From Ureibacillus yapensis (GTDB lineage Bacteria > Bacillota > Bacilli > Bacillales_A > Planococcaceae), in contig NZ_QWEI01000001.1 in the NCBI RefSeq assembly GCF_003515775.1, positions 600,106-664,105 of the forward strand: DNA of 64,000 nt. The letters run 5' to 3'. Position 1 is the stretch's first letter. Each line of letters opens with the position of its first letter. The notes below the pieces were generated by a model. That model ran no database searches. It was not told the DNA's origin and worked only from the letters and a program-made list of their open reading frames with translations. This document shows, piece after piece, positions 1 through 8,775 of this stretch. Position numbers and translations under genes: made by a program.

Positions 1-694
1 CATACCCGATTCCGTTCATGGCCATTTGCTTGCAAGTTTCAATTTGATCCACAATGATTTGCCTTTTGGGACTTGAGGAAAAATGACGCTGCCACCATAA
101 CTGAATTTCCTGATAGTAGTTCGAATCACTCTTGAACTGTATAAACGGGCGATCTGTCGTTAAAATATCATCGAATTTTTGAATTTCCTGATCGACCAGA
201 TACATCATATCTCGGAAAAGGTGGATTTTTTTTCCTTTCCATTCCGTTTGCCCGCGAACAATGCCGACATGGGCTTCTCCTTCATAAATGGCTTTCACAA
301 TTTCGGAACTCCACCCCGTAATCAGCGAAATCTTCGCATCCGGATAAAGTGTAACAAAATCCTTCAGCACTTTTGGAAGCCAATTTTGGCCTACAATGGA
401 AGCGCAGGCAATCTTCAAGGTTCCATGTACTTTCGAATGAAGCGCCTGAATCGTATCAAACACTTCTTCCTTTTTGGCAATGGTCTCGTTGGCATATTGA
501 ATCACCAACTCTCCTGCGGGGGTAGGGGCAAGCCCTTTTTGAGAACGAATAAAAAGCTGCGCTCCCCAATCTTTTTCAATGGATTGCAGTCGTTGAGAGA
601 GTGCTGGCTGGGTGAGAAAAAGTCGTTCCGCCGCTTTTCGCATGTTCTTTTCTTCTGCTAGTATCTTAATGATTTCCGCTTCTGTAACCGTCAT
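1..694 (-). CDS. ccpC: LysR-family regulator, CcpC-like (3' end outside window)
   Basis: LysR-type transcription factor; in Bacillus subtilis CcpC represses citrate synthase and aconitase genes and responds to citrate. About 231 codons are visible from an ATG at 692-694; the C-terminus lies beyond position 1. The N-terminal winged helix (roughly residues 15-60) contains the LysR signature NMRKAAERLF..QPALSQRL, followed by the start of the periplasmic-binding-protein-like effector domain (GTLKIACASIVGQNWLP, SLITGWSSE). AAGGGGGAG lies 7-8 nt before the ATG. It sits next to the DarB gene, exactly as ccpC (ykuM) follows ykuL in B. subtilis, which supports the name. The family is certain; CcpC is inferred from sequence resemblance and synteny. 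Confidence 0.85.
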   Translation of the reverse strand, partial: MTVTEAEIIKILAEEKNMRKAAERLFLTQPALSQRLQSIEKDWGAQLFIRSQKGLAPTPAGELVIQYANETIAKKEEVFDTIQALHSKVHGTLKIACASIVGQNWLPKVLKDFVTLYPDAKISLITGWSSEIVKAIYEGEAHVGIVRGQTEWKGKKIHLFRDMMYLVDQEIQKFDDILTTDRPFIQFKSDSNYYQEIQLWWQRHFSSSPKRQIIVDQIETCKQMAMNGIGY

Positions 695-779
695 CCAACT
701 CCCCCTTATATCTGTTAATTTGCGTAAAAAAGGACAAAACCCAAATCATAGGATTTTGCCGCTTTTACACTTTATACTC

Positions 780-1223
780 TTAATCTTCCACTTGGTAAAT
801 ATATTTCTTCAACTGTTTTAAAATAACGCGTCTCGTTAAAATTCCGACAAAGGTTCCTTCATCATCGACCACGCACAGAAAGGCGTGGTTAATCACCAGA
901 TCCAGCGCTTTTTGAAAGCTATCCGTTATTTTCAGATAAGTGACGTCGCAATCCATACAATCGTCCACTTTAATATCCGGCAATTTTTCGTATTCTATTC
1001 GCTCTAAACCCAAAATGGATTCTGTAATCATTTTGGTGCTTAAAAGACCGTGCAGGCGATATTTTATGTCAAGTACGGGAACAGAAGAATAACCTGTTTT
1101 TGTTAAGACGAGTAAAGCATGCTCAGCACTATTGCCAATTTGCACATGGGCCACTTTCTCGGATGAAATAATAAAGTCACTAATTGGCGTATCTAATAAT
1201 GCTTTAGTGTTAGTTGAAATCAT
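780..1223 (-). CDS. darB: CBS-domain protein DarB/CbpB (YkuL-like)
   Basis: 147-residue protein made of two CBS motifs (about residues 20-70 and 85-140; second motif ends FVGILTRRVILKQL) with no catalytic domain, the usual size of YkuL/DarB. In B. subtilis and Listeria this family binds c-di-AMP and, when unliganded, stimulates Rel and pyruvate carboxylase; that role is family knowledge, not visible here. It is transcribed toward and just upstream of the ccpC-like gene, 85 nt apart, matching the B. subtilis order. A RelQ synthetase lies in the same window, but the family's usual partner is the bifunctional Rel, which is absent here. Confidence 0.85.
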   Translation of the reverse strand: MISTNTKALLDTPISDFIISSEKVAHVQIGNSAEHALLVLTKTGYSSVPVLDIKYRLHGLLSTKMITESILGLERIEYEKLPDIKVDDCMDCDVTYLKITDSFQKALDLVINHAFLCVVDDEGTFVGILTRRVILKQLKKYIYQVED

Positions 1224-1591
1224 GACCTTCTACTCCTTTGTCTGTCAATCACTTACGAACAGGGAAGCTACACTCTCCTTCTATCATATCACAATTTGTT
1301 CACAATTGACCATGATACAGAACCAGTATTTTTTTGTTGAAATGCGAAAGAATGTATCCAATTAGCCCTGTCGAACAAAACGCAATGTCACATTTTTATT
1401 GACGCAATTTACTTCGGATGAGTTTCAGATACTGTAGGCAGAAAGGTCGATTTGGATAGTAAGGTGTTTCTTGCTTGGGGGTTTTCCAAAGGCAGAAAGC
1501 AGATTGGGTATTAGACGTTTTTAACCGACTATTCTTTATGCCAACTCAACTATTTTTCCGAAACCGAAGCCCTTCCCTTGAAGCACAACAA
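1224..1591. other. Intergenic stretch without a recognised gene
   Basis: About 370 bases between the DarB gene and a hairpin at 1592-1630. Short open frames exist but none has a ribosome-binding site or a recognisable product. The left part should hold the DarB promoter. Confidence 0.5.
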
Positions 1592-1630
1592 CACAAAAGG
1601 TGTCTCATGGCCCTGAGACACCTCCTTGTG
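1592..1630 (-). terminator. Hairpin terminator downstream of the small membrane gene
   Basis: AGGTGTCTCA and TGAGACACCT form a 10-bp stem extended by flanking CACAA/TTGTG around a 6-nt loop. On the minus strand it is followed by TTTTGTGTTGTTG. It lies about 90 nt past the stop codon of the minus-strand gene ending at 1719. Confidence 0.65.
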
Positions 1631-1718
1631 CATCCAAAAAGTGTAAGAATCTTAAAGTCCAATAACTATTGCTACATTCGCTGAATTCTAATGAATGCAT
1701 GCTATTCAACTTCACATA

Positions 1719-1958
1719 CTAATATCCAGTCTTGGCCCAGTAATAAAAGATGATAATTCCAGTGAAAAGCCCAAAAATTAGATACATAATAATAATGGGA
1801 TTCGCTGCTACCGGATGATCTCTTATAACTTTGCTAATCGGTGAATCAGATGCAGTTGATTGATGTTTCGCCTTTTTCATAACTCCAGCTGTCAGATAGT
1901 ATGAAACCGCCACAATTAAGGCGCTGGCAATGATTGTTGGTATTGTCCACATCCCCAT
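1719..1958 (-). CDS. Small two-helix membrane protein, unknown
   Basis: 79 residues with two hydrophobic helices: about residues 7-26 (IPTIIASALIVAVSYYLTAG) and 53-73 (PIIIMYLIFGLFTGIIIFYY), joined by a polar basic loop. GGGAGGTG lies 5 nt before the ATG, so translation is credible. The helix-loop-helix arrangement predicts both ends on the same side of the membrane. I do not recognise the family. It is monocistronic, with its own terminator downstream. Confidence 0.65.
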   Translation of the reverse strand: MGMWTIPTIIASALIVAVSYYLTAGVMKKAKHQSTASDSPISKVIRDHPVAANPIIIMYLIFGLFTGIIIFYYWAKTGY

Positions 1959-2077
1959 AATTACACCTCCCGCCCTAAATTTAAGAAAGTGTAATTAGTA
2001 TGCATCGACCGGGGTGTTCTATTCTGAAATTCAGTGTTCCCTGACGGATGCATGTACGGTGCCCAAGCTTTCATCGA

Positions 2078-2842
2078 TTAGAATGGATGTTGATTTAACC
2101 ACTGGCCGCCATCCAATGTTACGCATTCCCCATTCATATAAGTTGCTTTTTCAGACATTATAAACGATGCCAACTCGGCTATTTCCTCCGGAGTTCCAAG
2201 CCTTTTTAATGGAACGGAATTTAATGTACGGTTTGCTTGCTCTTCCGATTCCCAAAGCTTCCCTGCTCCTCCTGTTCTTTCAATCGGTCCCGGCGCTATC
2301 GCATTTACTCGAATACCGTATTGGTGCCCCCATTCAACCGCCAAGGAGCGCGTTAACGAGAGAACACCCGCTTTTGCGGCTGCTGAATGAATGACACCCG
2401 CTCCTGCTCCCCAGGCATATGTAGCAACCATATTCAAGATTTTTCCCTTGATTCCCTGTTCAATCCAGTACTTCCCAACTTCCGATGTACAATAAAAAGT
2501 TCCATTCAAGACAATATCAATTACCGCTTTCCAGCCATTCGGCGAAAGTTTTTCAGCTGCTACAATAAAATTGCCTGCCGCATTATTAATCAAACCGTCA
2601 ATTTTGCCAAACTTGTTTAAAGTAAATTCAACCATTGCTTTAACATGTTCAATTTCCCTTACATCCATTTGGAAAATTTCTATAGAAGAACCAATCTCCA
2701 AAATTTCATTTTTTGCGTTTTCCAATCGTTCTTGATCACGCCCTGAGATGACAACATTTGCTCCCTCTTTGACAAATTGTTTTGCCATCGCAAGTCCCAT
2801 GCCGCTAGAACCACCCGTAATAATGATCGTCTCATTCTTCAA
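2078..2842 (-). CDS. fadH: 2,4-dienoyl-CoA reductase (SDR family)
   Basis: 254 residues, the length of B. subtilis FadH (YkuF). It reduces the 2,4-dienoyl-CoA intermediates formed during beta-oxidation of unsaturated fatty acids, using NADPH. The Rossmann glycine motif TGGSSGMG is at residues 9-16 and NNAAGN at about 86-91. Instead of the classical SDR YxxxK it has S153-x3-K157 (HSAAAKAGV), the arrangement of dienoyl-CoA reductases, with N113 as a further likely active-site residue. The start is TTG at 2840-2842, chosen because a GGGGGG Shine-Dalgarno lies 8 nt upstream and the coding match begins there. A FadR-type operator lies just upstream (2862-2879), so induction by long-chain acyl-CoA is inferred. 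Confidence 0.9.
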   Translation of the reverse strand: MKNETIIITGGSSGMGLAMAKQFVKEGANVVISGRDQERLENAKNEILEIGSSIEIFQMDVREIEHVKAMVEFTLNKFGKIDGLINNAAGNFIVAAEKLSPNGWKAVIDIVLNGTFYCTSEVGKYWIEQGIKGKILNMVATYAWGAGAGVIHSAAAKAGVLSLTRSLAVEWGHQYGIRVNAIAPGPIERTGGAGKLWESEEQANRTLNSVPLKRLGTPEEIAELASFIMSEKATYMNGECVTLDGGQWLNQHPF

Positions 2843-2861
2843 TCGAAAGCCCCCCAGCCTT

Positions 2862-2879
2862 AAAATGAATTCTCATTCA
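2862..2879 (-). promoter_or_regulatory. FadR-type operator upstream of fadH
   Basis: On the minus strand the 18 bases read TGAATGAGAATTCATTTT, close to the B. subtilis FadR consensus TGAATGANTANTCATTCA: the left half-site is complete and TCATT of the right half is kept. It sits 20 nt before the TTG start of fadH, where binding would block expression. Confidence 0.7.
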
Positions 2880-2950
2880 CAATTTTACTACATGTCCACC
2901 AACCTGTCATTCGAATTTTCAGAAAAGACAGATAAATAAAACGAAAAATA

Positions 2951-2984
2951 AAACCAACAAATTTAATATAAAATTTGTTGGTTT
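2951..2984 (-). terminator. Rho-independent terminator of the GGDEF/EAL gene
   Basis: Perfect 14-bp stem AAACCAACAAATTT/AAATTTGTTGGTTT with a 6-nt loop, followed on the minus strand by TTTATTTTTCG. It begins only 3 nt after the stop codon at 2988. Confidence 0.85.
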
Positions 2985-2987
2985 CGC

Positions 2988-4640
2988 TTATCTTATAAAA
3001 TAGGTTTCAACGATTTCCTCAACGGGTAAAGGTCTATTGTATAAGTAACCTTGCCCTTTTTTGCACTGATGCAATTTAAGGAATGTTTCCTGGTCTCTTT
3101 CCTCCACACCCTCTGCAATTACATCCATCTTTAAGTTTCGGGAAAGAGCAATAATGGCTTTAACAATTGCTTCATTTTTTTCATCTTTGTTCAGATCGGC
3201 TATAAATGACTGGTCAATTTTAATAATATCAATCGGATATTTTTTCAAATAGCTTAGTGACGAATAACCTGTCCCAAAATCATCCACTGAAACAAAAACA
3301 CCCAATTCTTTCAGGCTTTTTAGAATCTTTTCCGTTTCTTCTACATTCACCATTGAACTTTCGGTAATTTCCAATTCGATATATTTCGGCTCTATCTTGT
3401 ATTTTGAGATGATTTGTTTTACTTTTTCTGCAAAATGATCCTGTTTGAATTGTTTGGGTGAGATATTCACCGCGATACGAACGGCTCGGTATCCTTTATC
3501 TTTCCACTCTTTTTGATACCGGCATACCTCTTCCAAAATCCAATCTCCTATTTGTATAATCAGCCCCGATGACTCCGCTAAAGGTATAAACTGTGAAGGC
3601 GGTACAAAACCGAATTTCGGGTTATTCCATCGAATTAAAGCTTCAAAGCTATCAATTTCATATGTATCAAAGTCTATTTGCGGCTGTAGATGAATGGAAA
3701 GTTCATTGAATTCAATTGCTCTTTTTAAATGAGCTTCCATTAAAACTTCATTTTGGAATGTATGGCTCATCTCTTCGCGATAAAATCGAAAATGCGCTCT
3801 TCCATGTTTTTTTACATAAAATAACGCTTGTTCCGCCTGTTGAAGCAGCGTCTCCAAGTCCCGGCCAGTTTCGGAAGAGAGAGTTGAAATTCCAATCGAG
3901 CAGGTTACAAAATATTCTTGGTCATCAATTAAAAAAGGTTCTTTCAGTTGATCGTAAATCCTCTGAACAACCAGCTCCACTTCTTCCCTTAAATGACTTC
4001 GCACCAAAAATACAAATTCATCGCCGCTATAATGGAAAACCTCGCAGGAATCATCTTGCACACTGTAAAACCGTTGGCTGATTAACTTGACCATTCTGTC
4101 GGCTCTTTGCTTGCCGAGCGATTCATTATATTTTTTAAAGCGATCCAGATCCAGCAATAACAATGAAATCTGACGCAAATCATTATAACTCTGGTAATGC
4201 TCGGACCATCTTGTATTTAAGGCTTTTTTGTTTAATAAACCTGTATTTTCATTTTTGAAAGAATAAAGGCTTAAAGAACCGGACTCTTCCATCAAATGTT
4301 TGATGATGACTGCAAAGTACTTGTCTTCCTTTGTCTGTATGGGTTCAATAAAAAGTAAAAATTTCTTCGAATGGCCTTTTATCGATAAATATTCTACTTC
4401 TTCCTTGGGGTGAAGGAGCATTTTTTCCAATTGATCCCAATCAATCCATTCAAAGAAGGTTTTTGCATCCATCCCTTTTATAAAAGGTTTAGGGGATAAA
4501 ACTGAAGCATAGGAATTGATCATTTCGACAGAGTATTTCCCTTCAGGCTGTTGTTTTACCATGATAACGGAATCGAATGCATTTAATTTCATAATGTCCC
4601 GCAAGTATGTTTCAAGCTTCAATATTGGAAATGTAATCAT
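2988..4640 (-). CDS. GGDEF-EAL domain protein (c-di-GMP turnover)
   Basis: About 550 residues in three parts: an N-terminal module (1-120) without recognised motif or membrane helix; a GGDEF domain with the signature written SGDEF (about residues 205-209); and an EAL phosphodiesterase domain from about 310 to the end. EAL motifs look complete: FEALIRW, VNISPKQF, LEITES, DDFGTGYSSL, IKIDQSFI, AEGVEE and GQGYLYNRPLP, so hydrolysis of c-di-GMP is the likely net activity. The first glycine of GGDEF is Ser, a tolerated variant in some cyclases, so synthesis cannot be excluded. The start at 4638-4640 was preferred over an ATG 12 codons upstream because GGGGGATATC lies directly before it. Confidence 0.85.
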   Translation of the reverse strand: MITFPILKLETYLRDIMKLNAFDSVIMVKQQPEGKYSVEMINSYASVLSPKPFIKGMDAKTFFEWIDWDQLEKMLLHPKEEVEYLSIKGHSKKFLLFIEPIQTKEDKYFAVIIKHLMEESGSLSLYSFKNENTGLLNKKALNTRWSEHYQSYNDLRQISLLLLDLDRFKKYNESLGKQRADRMVKLISQRFYSVQDDSCEVFHYSGDEFVFLVRSHLREEVELVVQRIYDQLKEPFLIDDQEYFVTCSIGISTLSSETGRDLETLLQQAEQALFYVKKHGRAHFRFYREEMSHTFQNEVLMEAHLKRAIEFNELSIHLQPQIDFDTYEIDSFEALIRWNNPKFGFVPPSQFIPLAESSGLIIQIGDWILEEVCRYQKEWKDKGYRAVRIAVNISPKQFKQDHFAEKVKQIISKYKIEPKYIELEITESSMVNVEETEKILKSLKELGVFVSVDDFGTGYSSLSYLKKYPIDIIKIDQSFIADLNKDEKNEAIVKAIIALSRNLKMDVIAEGVEERDQETFLKLHQCKKGQGYLYNRPLPVEEIVETYFIR

Positions 4641-4798
4641 ATGATATCCCCCATTAGTTAGTACCAGATGCAGCAAAATACAGTTTCAGTTATTCTTTTA
4701 TATTATAACATGCCCCTCCATTTTGCCATGAATTATTTCCCAGTTAATCTCATTCATGGCAAATCGGAGGGATTCAGAGTGAAAAGAAAATAATAATC

Positions 4799-6958
4799 CT
4801 ATTCTTCATCTATCACGCTGCTCATTGCTTCCATTATAAATTGCTCTTGGGAGTTTAATTTTACCGATTCTTCACGCACTTCTTTATAATGATATTTTCC
4901 AGCGGCATCTTGAATACGGGCTTTGGCTGTATCCGCCAGTTGAGTCATTAGAATCTCAATAACTCTATTTTTGATATCGACTGAATAAATAGGAAATAAA
5001 ATTTCCACTCGCTTGATCATATTTCGTGTCATTAAATCGGCGGAAGATAAAAAGACTCGATCCTCCCCATTGTGGTGGAACCAGTAAATTCTGGTATGTT
5101 CCAAAAACCGCCCTACGATACTTGTAACGGTAATATTTTCACTAATCCCTGGAATTCCAGGACGCAAACAACAAATACCCCGAATTAAAAGTTCTACTTT
5201 TACACCATGTATGGAAGCTTCATAAAATTTCATAATTAAGTCTTTATCTGTTAATGAATTCATTTTTGCCCTTATAAATCCATTTCCAAATTGCTTATGG
5301 CAACGAATCTCCTCATCGATTAATTCAATAAATTGGTCACGAATATCAAACGGCGCCACTACCAGATGATGGAATTGCGGCTTTTCTGTATAACCGCTTA
5401 AATAATTGAAGAAATTTGTTGCATCAATACCGAATTCCTTCTCCGACGTAATAATGCCCATATCCGTATAAGCTTTCGCAGTTGCATCATTGTAGTTCCC
5501 AGTCCCTAAATGAACAAAACGTTCGATTTTTCCATTATTTTGACGAACGACAAGCGTAATTTTGGAATGGGTTTTCAAGTTATTCATTCCATAAATGACA
5601 AGACAACCGGCCTGTTCCAATTCTTTTGCCCAATGAACATTATTTTCTTCATCAAAACGAGCTTTCAATTCAACTAATACTGTCACCTGCTTGCCATTTT
5701 CGGCAGCTTGTTTCAACGCGGAAATGATCGGTGAATTTCCGCTCACTCGATATAGCGTTTGTTTGATCGCTAAAACAGATGGATCAGTTGAAGCTTCCGT
5801 TATAAAATCAACAATTGGTTCAAACGATTCATAAGGGTGATGGAAAAAGAGATCTTGCGTTAGTGCCTTTTCAAAAATATTTTCATTTAAATCCAGATCT
5901 TTTGGACGCTGCGGAAAGAAAGTTTCATATAGTAAATGCTCTCGGCCGACTGAAATTTTCTTAACAAAGCTAAATAAAAATGTCAAATCCAGCGGACCTC
6001 CGATTTTGAATACATCGGACTCTTGGATTTCGAATTCATCCAATAAATAGTCCAGAACCTCGTCACTGATTTCGCCATCACGCACTTCCAAGCGGCTGCC
6101 TACTCCCCATTTACGTTTTTTCAGTTCTTTTTCAATTTCAACGAGCAAGTCGCGTGCGCCTTCTTCGTGAATCGTTAAATCTGCATTGCGCGTTAGGCGG
6201 AAAGCTTGTGTTGAATTTACTTTATATCCGTAGAAGAGCTTATCTATATGGGAAGTAATGACGTCTTCCAAAAGAATAAATACCTTTTCATCTTTGTCGC
6301 TAGGCAATTCGATAAAACGTTCCAACACTGCGGGAACTTGTACAATCGCCATTTTTTCACTATGTTCACTAAACGAGTTTTCCTCCAACATCACAAGCAA
6401 GTTTAATGTTTTCCCCAGCAATGTCGGGAATGGTCGATAGGCATCCACTGCTACTGGCGTCAAAACAGGAAAGATTGTCTCTTCGAACAGTTCATTCACA
6501 TATTGTTTTTGATTTTCGTTTAATGATTTAAAGTCCCGAATATACACTTTTTCCTGAGGCAATAATTCAAATAGTAAATATCTGAAAACTTCCATTTGTC
6601 TGCGGACAAGTGCTTGCGTCTTTTCGGCAATCCTCTCCAGCTGTTCCTTCGGAGTCAAACCTGCCTTGTTTTCCGGTTTATGATAGCCGGCTCTTACTTG
6701 GTCCTGCAACCCTGCCACACGCACCATAAAAAATTCGTCAAGGTTGGAACTAAAGATTGCCAAAAATTTCAATCGTTCCAAAAGGGGATTATTAACATCT
6801 TCCGCCTCTTCCAAAACGCGTTCATTGAAAGCCAGCCAGCTTAATTCGCGGTTGTTGTAATACTGCGGCTTGGCGATTTCCTCCAGCATCCGTTTGTATT
6901 CCAAAGTTTCTTGTTTGTGCTGTTCACCATATGAGTCCAATTGATGTTCAGTTGTCAT
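4799..6958 (-). CDS. ppk1: Polyphosphate kinase 1
   Basis: 719 residues, normal for PPK1, which polymerises the gamma-phosphate of ATP into polyphosphate. The N-terminus carries NRELSWLAFNERVLEEA. The two histidines of the PPK1 active site are visible in NLKTHSKITL (the autophosphorylated one) and FLEHTRIYW. The start at 6956-6958 (ATG) was chosen because AAAAAGGGTG lies 6 nt upstream; an in-frame GTG three codons earlier is possible. The gene overlaps the 3' end of ppx by 11 nt, so the two are cotranscribed and probably translationally coupled, placing synthesis and degradation of polyphosphate in one operon. Confidence 0.93.
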   Translation of the reverse strand: MTTEHQLDSYGEQHKQETLEYKRMLEEIAKPQYYNNRELSWLAFNERVLEEAEDVNNPLLERLKFLAIFSSNLDEFFMVRVAGLQDQVRAGYHKPENKAGLTPKEQLERIAEKTQALVRRQMEVFRYLLFELLPQEKVYIRDFKSLNENQKQYVNELFEETIFPVLTPVAVDAYRPFPTLLGKTLNLLVMLEENSFSEHSEKMAIVQVPAVLERFIELPSDKDEKVFILLEDVITSHIDKLFYGYKVNSTQAFRLTRNADLTIHEEGARDLLVEIEKELKKRKWGVGSRLEVRDGEISDEVLDYLLDEFEIQESDVFKIGGPLDLTFLFSFVKKISVGREHLLYETFFPQRPKDLDLNENIFEKALTQDLFFHHPYESFEPIVDFITEASTDPSVLAIKQTLYRVSGNSPIISALKQAAENGKQVTVLVELKARFDEENNVHWAKELEQAGCLVIYGMNNLKTHSKITLVVRQNNGKIERFVHLGTGNYNDATAKAYTDMGIITSEKEFGIDATNFFNYLSGYTEKPQFHHLVVAPFDIRDQFIELIDEEIRCHKQFGNGFIRAKMNSLTDKDLIMKFYEASIHGVKVELLIRGICCLRPGIPGISENITVTSIVGRFLEHTRIYWFHHNGEDRVFLSSADLMTRNMIKRVEILFPIYSVDIKNRVIEILMTQLADTAKARIQDAAGKYHYKEVREESVKLNSQEQFIMEAMSSVIDEE

Positions 6959-8516
6959 CTTGTTCACCCTTTTTATAAAAATGAATTTGTACCGGCTTTT
7001 TGAAGATCCGTTCTATGTGCTTTTTCTGTCTTTCACTTTGGTAAATTTCAGCCATTGGTTTATATTCCGTCAGAACGTTTACATGAATAACTTCATCTAT
7101 TTTGTCAAGTTTGACAGATGACACAATATTGCGTTTTGAAACGTTCAAGGCATAGATAAATTTCAAAAGTGCCCCAAAATCCCGCAGCAATTTCCATTCT
7201 TCCCTGCACATCCATGACATAAAAGGAGCTGAAAACCTTCTGAAATAGTCCCTGTTCTTGTAAGATGCCAGCAACGCAAGCTTGATGCGTTCCATATGGT
7301 CCATTCCTTCAATCGATTGATTGGCAAGCAGATAGAAAGTATGCTGATTGGACGCATCTTGTTCGATGTATTCTCCTATCGCAAATACTTGTGCTGCTTT
7401 TCCGATCAGTTCGTAATGTTTTTCATTATAATCGAATACCTCAAGTCGGCAGCACTCTTCATAAAACTGCTGTGCAATCGTTTGAAGCCATTCACATTCT
7501 TCTTTCGAACGTCCATATTCGAAAGTAATGCGCCGGGCATATTTTTCAAAAACAGTGTATTTATTGAAAGCATCAGGATCATTTTGCAGTACTCTTGATA
7601 TGATGATGCCTTCTCTTAACCCTTTTTTGCTTATTTGAAATACGTCGGCCCCCACTACGGCCATTAACACACGAAATACTTCAAGTGCAATGCTGATAAT
7701 ATCTGCCCGATCGGAAGAAAGACCATCCAATTGCTTTAATTGTTCGAACGTCATCCCTTCAAAATAAGTACTTACATAAGTTAACTGTTCCTTCGTCATC
7801 TCATATTGATGTACTCCCGAAATCGGATAGTCCACAAGATGCTGATGGACTTGTGCAATATTGCGTGCACTTCCTCCAATGGCGATTACAGGAAGATTCA
7901 TATTTTTAATCCAGTCTAATTGTTCAAACTGCTTTTTTACATAATCATGCATTTGTATTTTTTCTTCTTCACTTATTATATCGCCCGAAACAAACTTTTC
8001 TTTTAGCGAAACTGTTCCGAAAGGGAAACTAGTAGCCTTCTTCAATGTTTTCTCTTCGAACAGTGTAATCTCGGTAGAGCCCCCGCCAATATCAATTGTA
8101 ACGGCGGATGGTGTATTCATGGAATGTGCCACTGCCATAAATCCAAAATAAGCTTCCTTTTCTTCAGTCAAAAGTTCAATGCCTATGCCTGTTTCAATTT
8201 TCATTCGCTCAATAATTGCCTTGTTGTTCTTTGCTTGGCGAATCGCGGCGGTCGCAGTAGCTTTTATGTCTTCAACTTCATAATCATCGATAATTTCTTT
8301 GAAAGAACGCAACGTTTGCCCCAGCAATTTAATGCCCTCTTCCGACATTTCCCCATCAGGTTGAAGATATCTTCGCAAACGCGCTACTGTTTTGATATTC
8401 CCGAACTCTCTTAAACCTTCAAGTTTATTATATTTATAAAGAACCAGGCGAATGGTATTTGAACCAATATCTATAATTGCTGTTTTTAAATTTTCCATAC
8501 TTCCGATGCTGACCAC
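6948..8516 (-). CDS. ppx: Exopolyphosphatase / guanosine pentaphosphate phosphatase family
   Basis: About 520 residues of the Ppx/GppA family (actin-like ATPase fold). Family motifs are IIDIGSNTIRLV near the N-terminus, AVTIDIGGGSTEI about residue 140 and AIGGSARNIA about 215, with a C-terminal helical HD-like region of about 200 residues as in long Ppx proteins. It removes terminal phosphate from polyphosphate and may act on pppGpp. First gene of the ppx-ppk operon. The start is uncertain: GTG at 8516, or ATG at 8498 (giving MENLKTAIIDIG), neither with a well-spaced Shine-Dalgarno; the second fits family length better. Confidence 0.9.
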   Translation of the reverse strand: MVSIGSMENLKTAIIDIGSNTIRLVLYKYNKLEGLREFGNIKTVARLRRYLQPDGEMSEEGIKLLGQTLRSFKEIIDDYEVEDIKATATAAIRQAKNNKAIIERMKIETGIGIELLTEEKEAYFGFMAVAHSMNTPSAVTIDIGGGSTEITLFEEKTLKKATSFPFGTVSLKEKFVSGDIISEEEKIQMHDYVKKQFEQLDWIKNMNLPVIAIGGSARNIAQVHQHLVDYPISGVHQYEMTKEQLTYVSTYFEGMTFEQLKQLDGLSSDRADIISIALEVFRVLMAVVGADVFQISKKGLREGIIISRVLQNDPDAFNKYTVFEKYARRITFEYGRSKEECEWLQTIAQQFYEECCRLEVFDYNEKHYELIGKAAQVFAIGEYIEQDASNQHTFYLLANQSIEGMDHMERIKLALLASYKNRDYFRRFSAPFMSWMCREEWKLLRDFGALLKFIYALNVSKRNIVSSVKLDKIDEVIHVNVLTEYKPMAEIYQSERQKKHIERIFKKPVQIHFYKKGEQDDN

Positions 8517-8585
8517 TTCTCTCTATATTAGATATATTATTGTTTCATCTATACCCTAAGAATGGTGTAAAAATACGTTAACAAT

Positions 8586-8627
8586 AGCGCCTTGGCGTAT
8601 TTATGATGGCCTCTTCGCTTTCGGTAC
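8586..8627 (-). repeat. Degenerate remnant of the dispersed GC-rich repeat
   Basis: On the minus strand this contains GTACCGAAAGCGAAG, the core hairpin module of the repeats at 32681, 34872 and 37967, next to AAATACGCCAAGGCG, which is identical to part of the palindrome at 43993-44014. It lies between ppx and cheV and is too degraded to show ends. Confidence 0.4.
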
Positions 8628-8705
8628 ATCAAAATATTCCAGTCCAAATTCCTTAGCATCATTCCCGGGTACTCCACTGATGAAGCAAACCGCGGAAAGC
8701 AATAA

Positions 8706-8733
8706 GGCCGGAATCCAATTAAGGAATCCGGCC
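8706..8733 (-). terminator. Hairpin downstream of cheV
   Basis: GGCCGGA/TCCGGCC stem with an A.A mismatch and an inner TCC/GGA, loop AATTAA. On the minus strand it is followed by TTATTGCTTTCC. It lies 43 nt past the cheV stop. Confidence 0.6.
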
Positions 8734-8775
8734 ATTGCATGATTGATGTAATTTTATGGATACCCTAAAAAGTGG

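Noticed and set aside
1475-1684. Plus-strand 69-codon frame upstream of the small membrane gene
   Set aside because: It reads through the terminator hairpin at 1592-1630 and has no ribosome-binding site.
8549-8740. Minus-strand frame of 63 codons between ppx and cheV
   Set aside because: Spans a repeat relic and the cheV terminator, no ribosome-binding site, no family.
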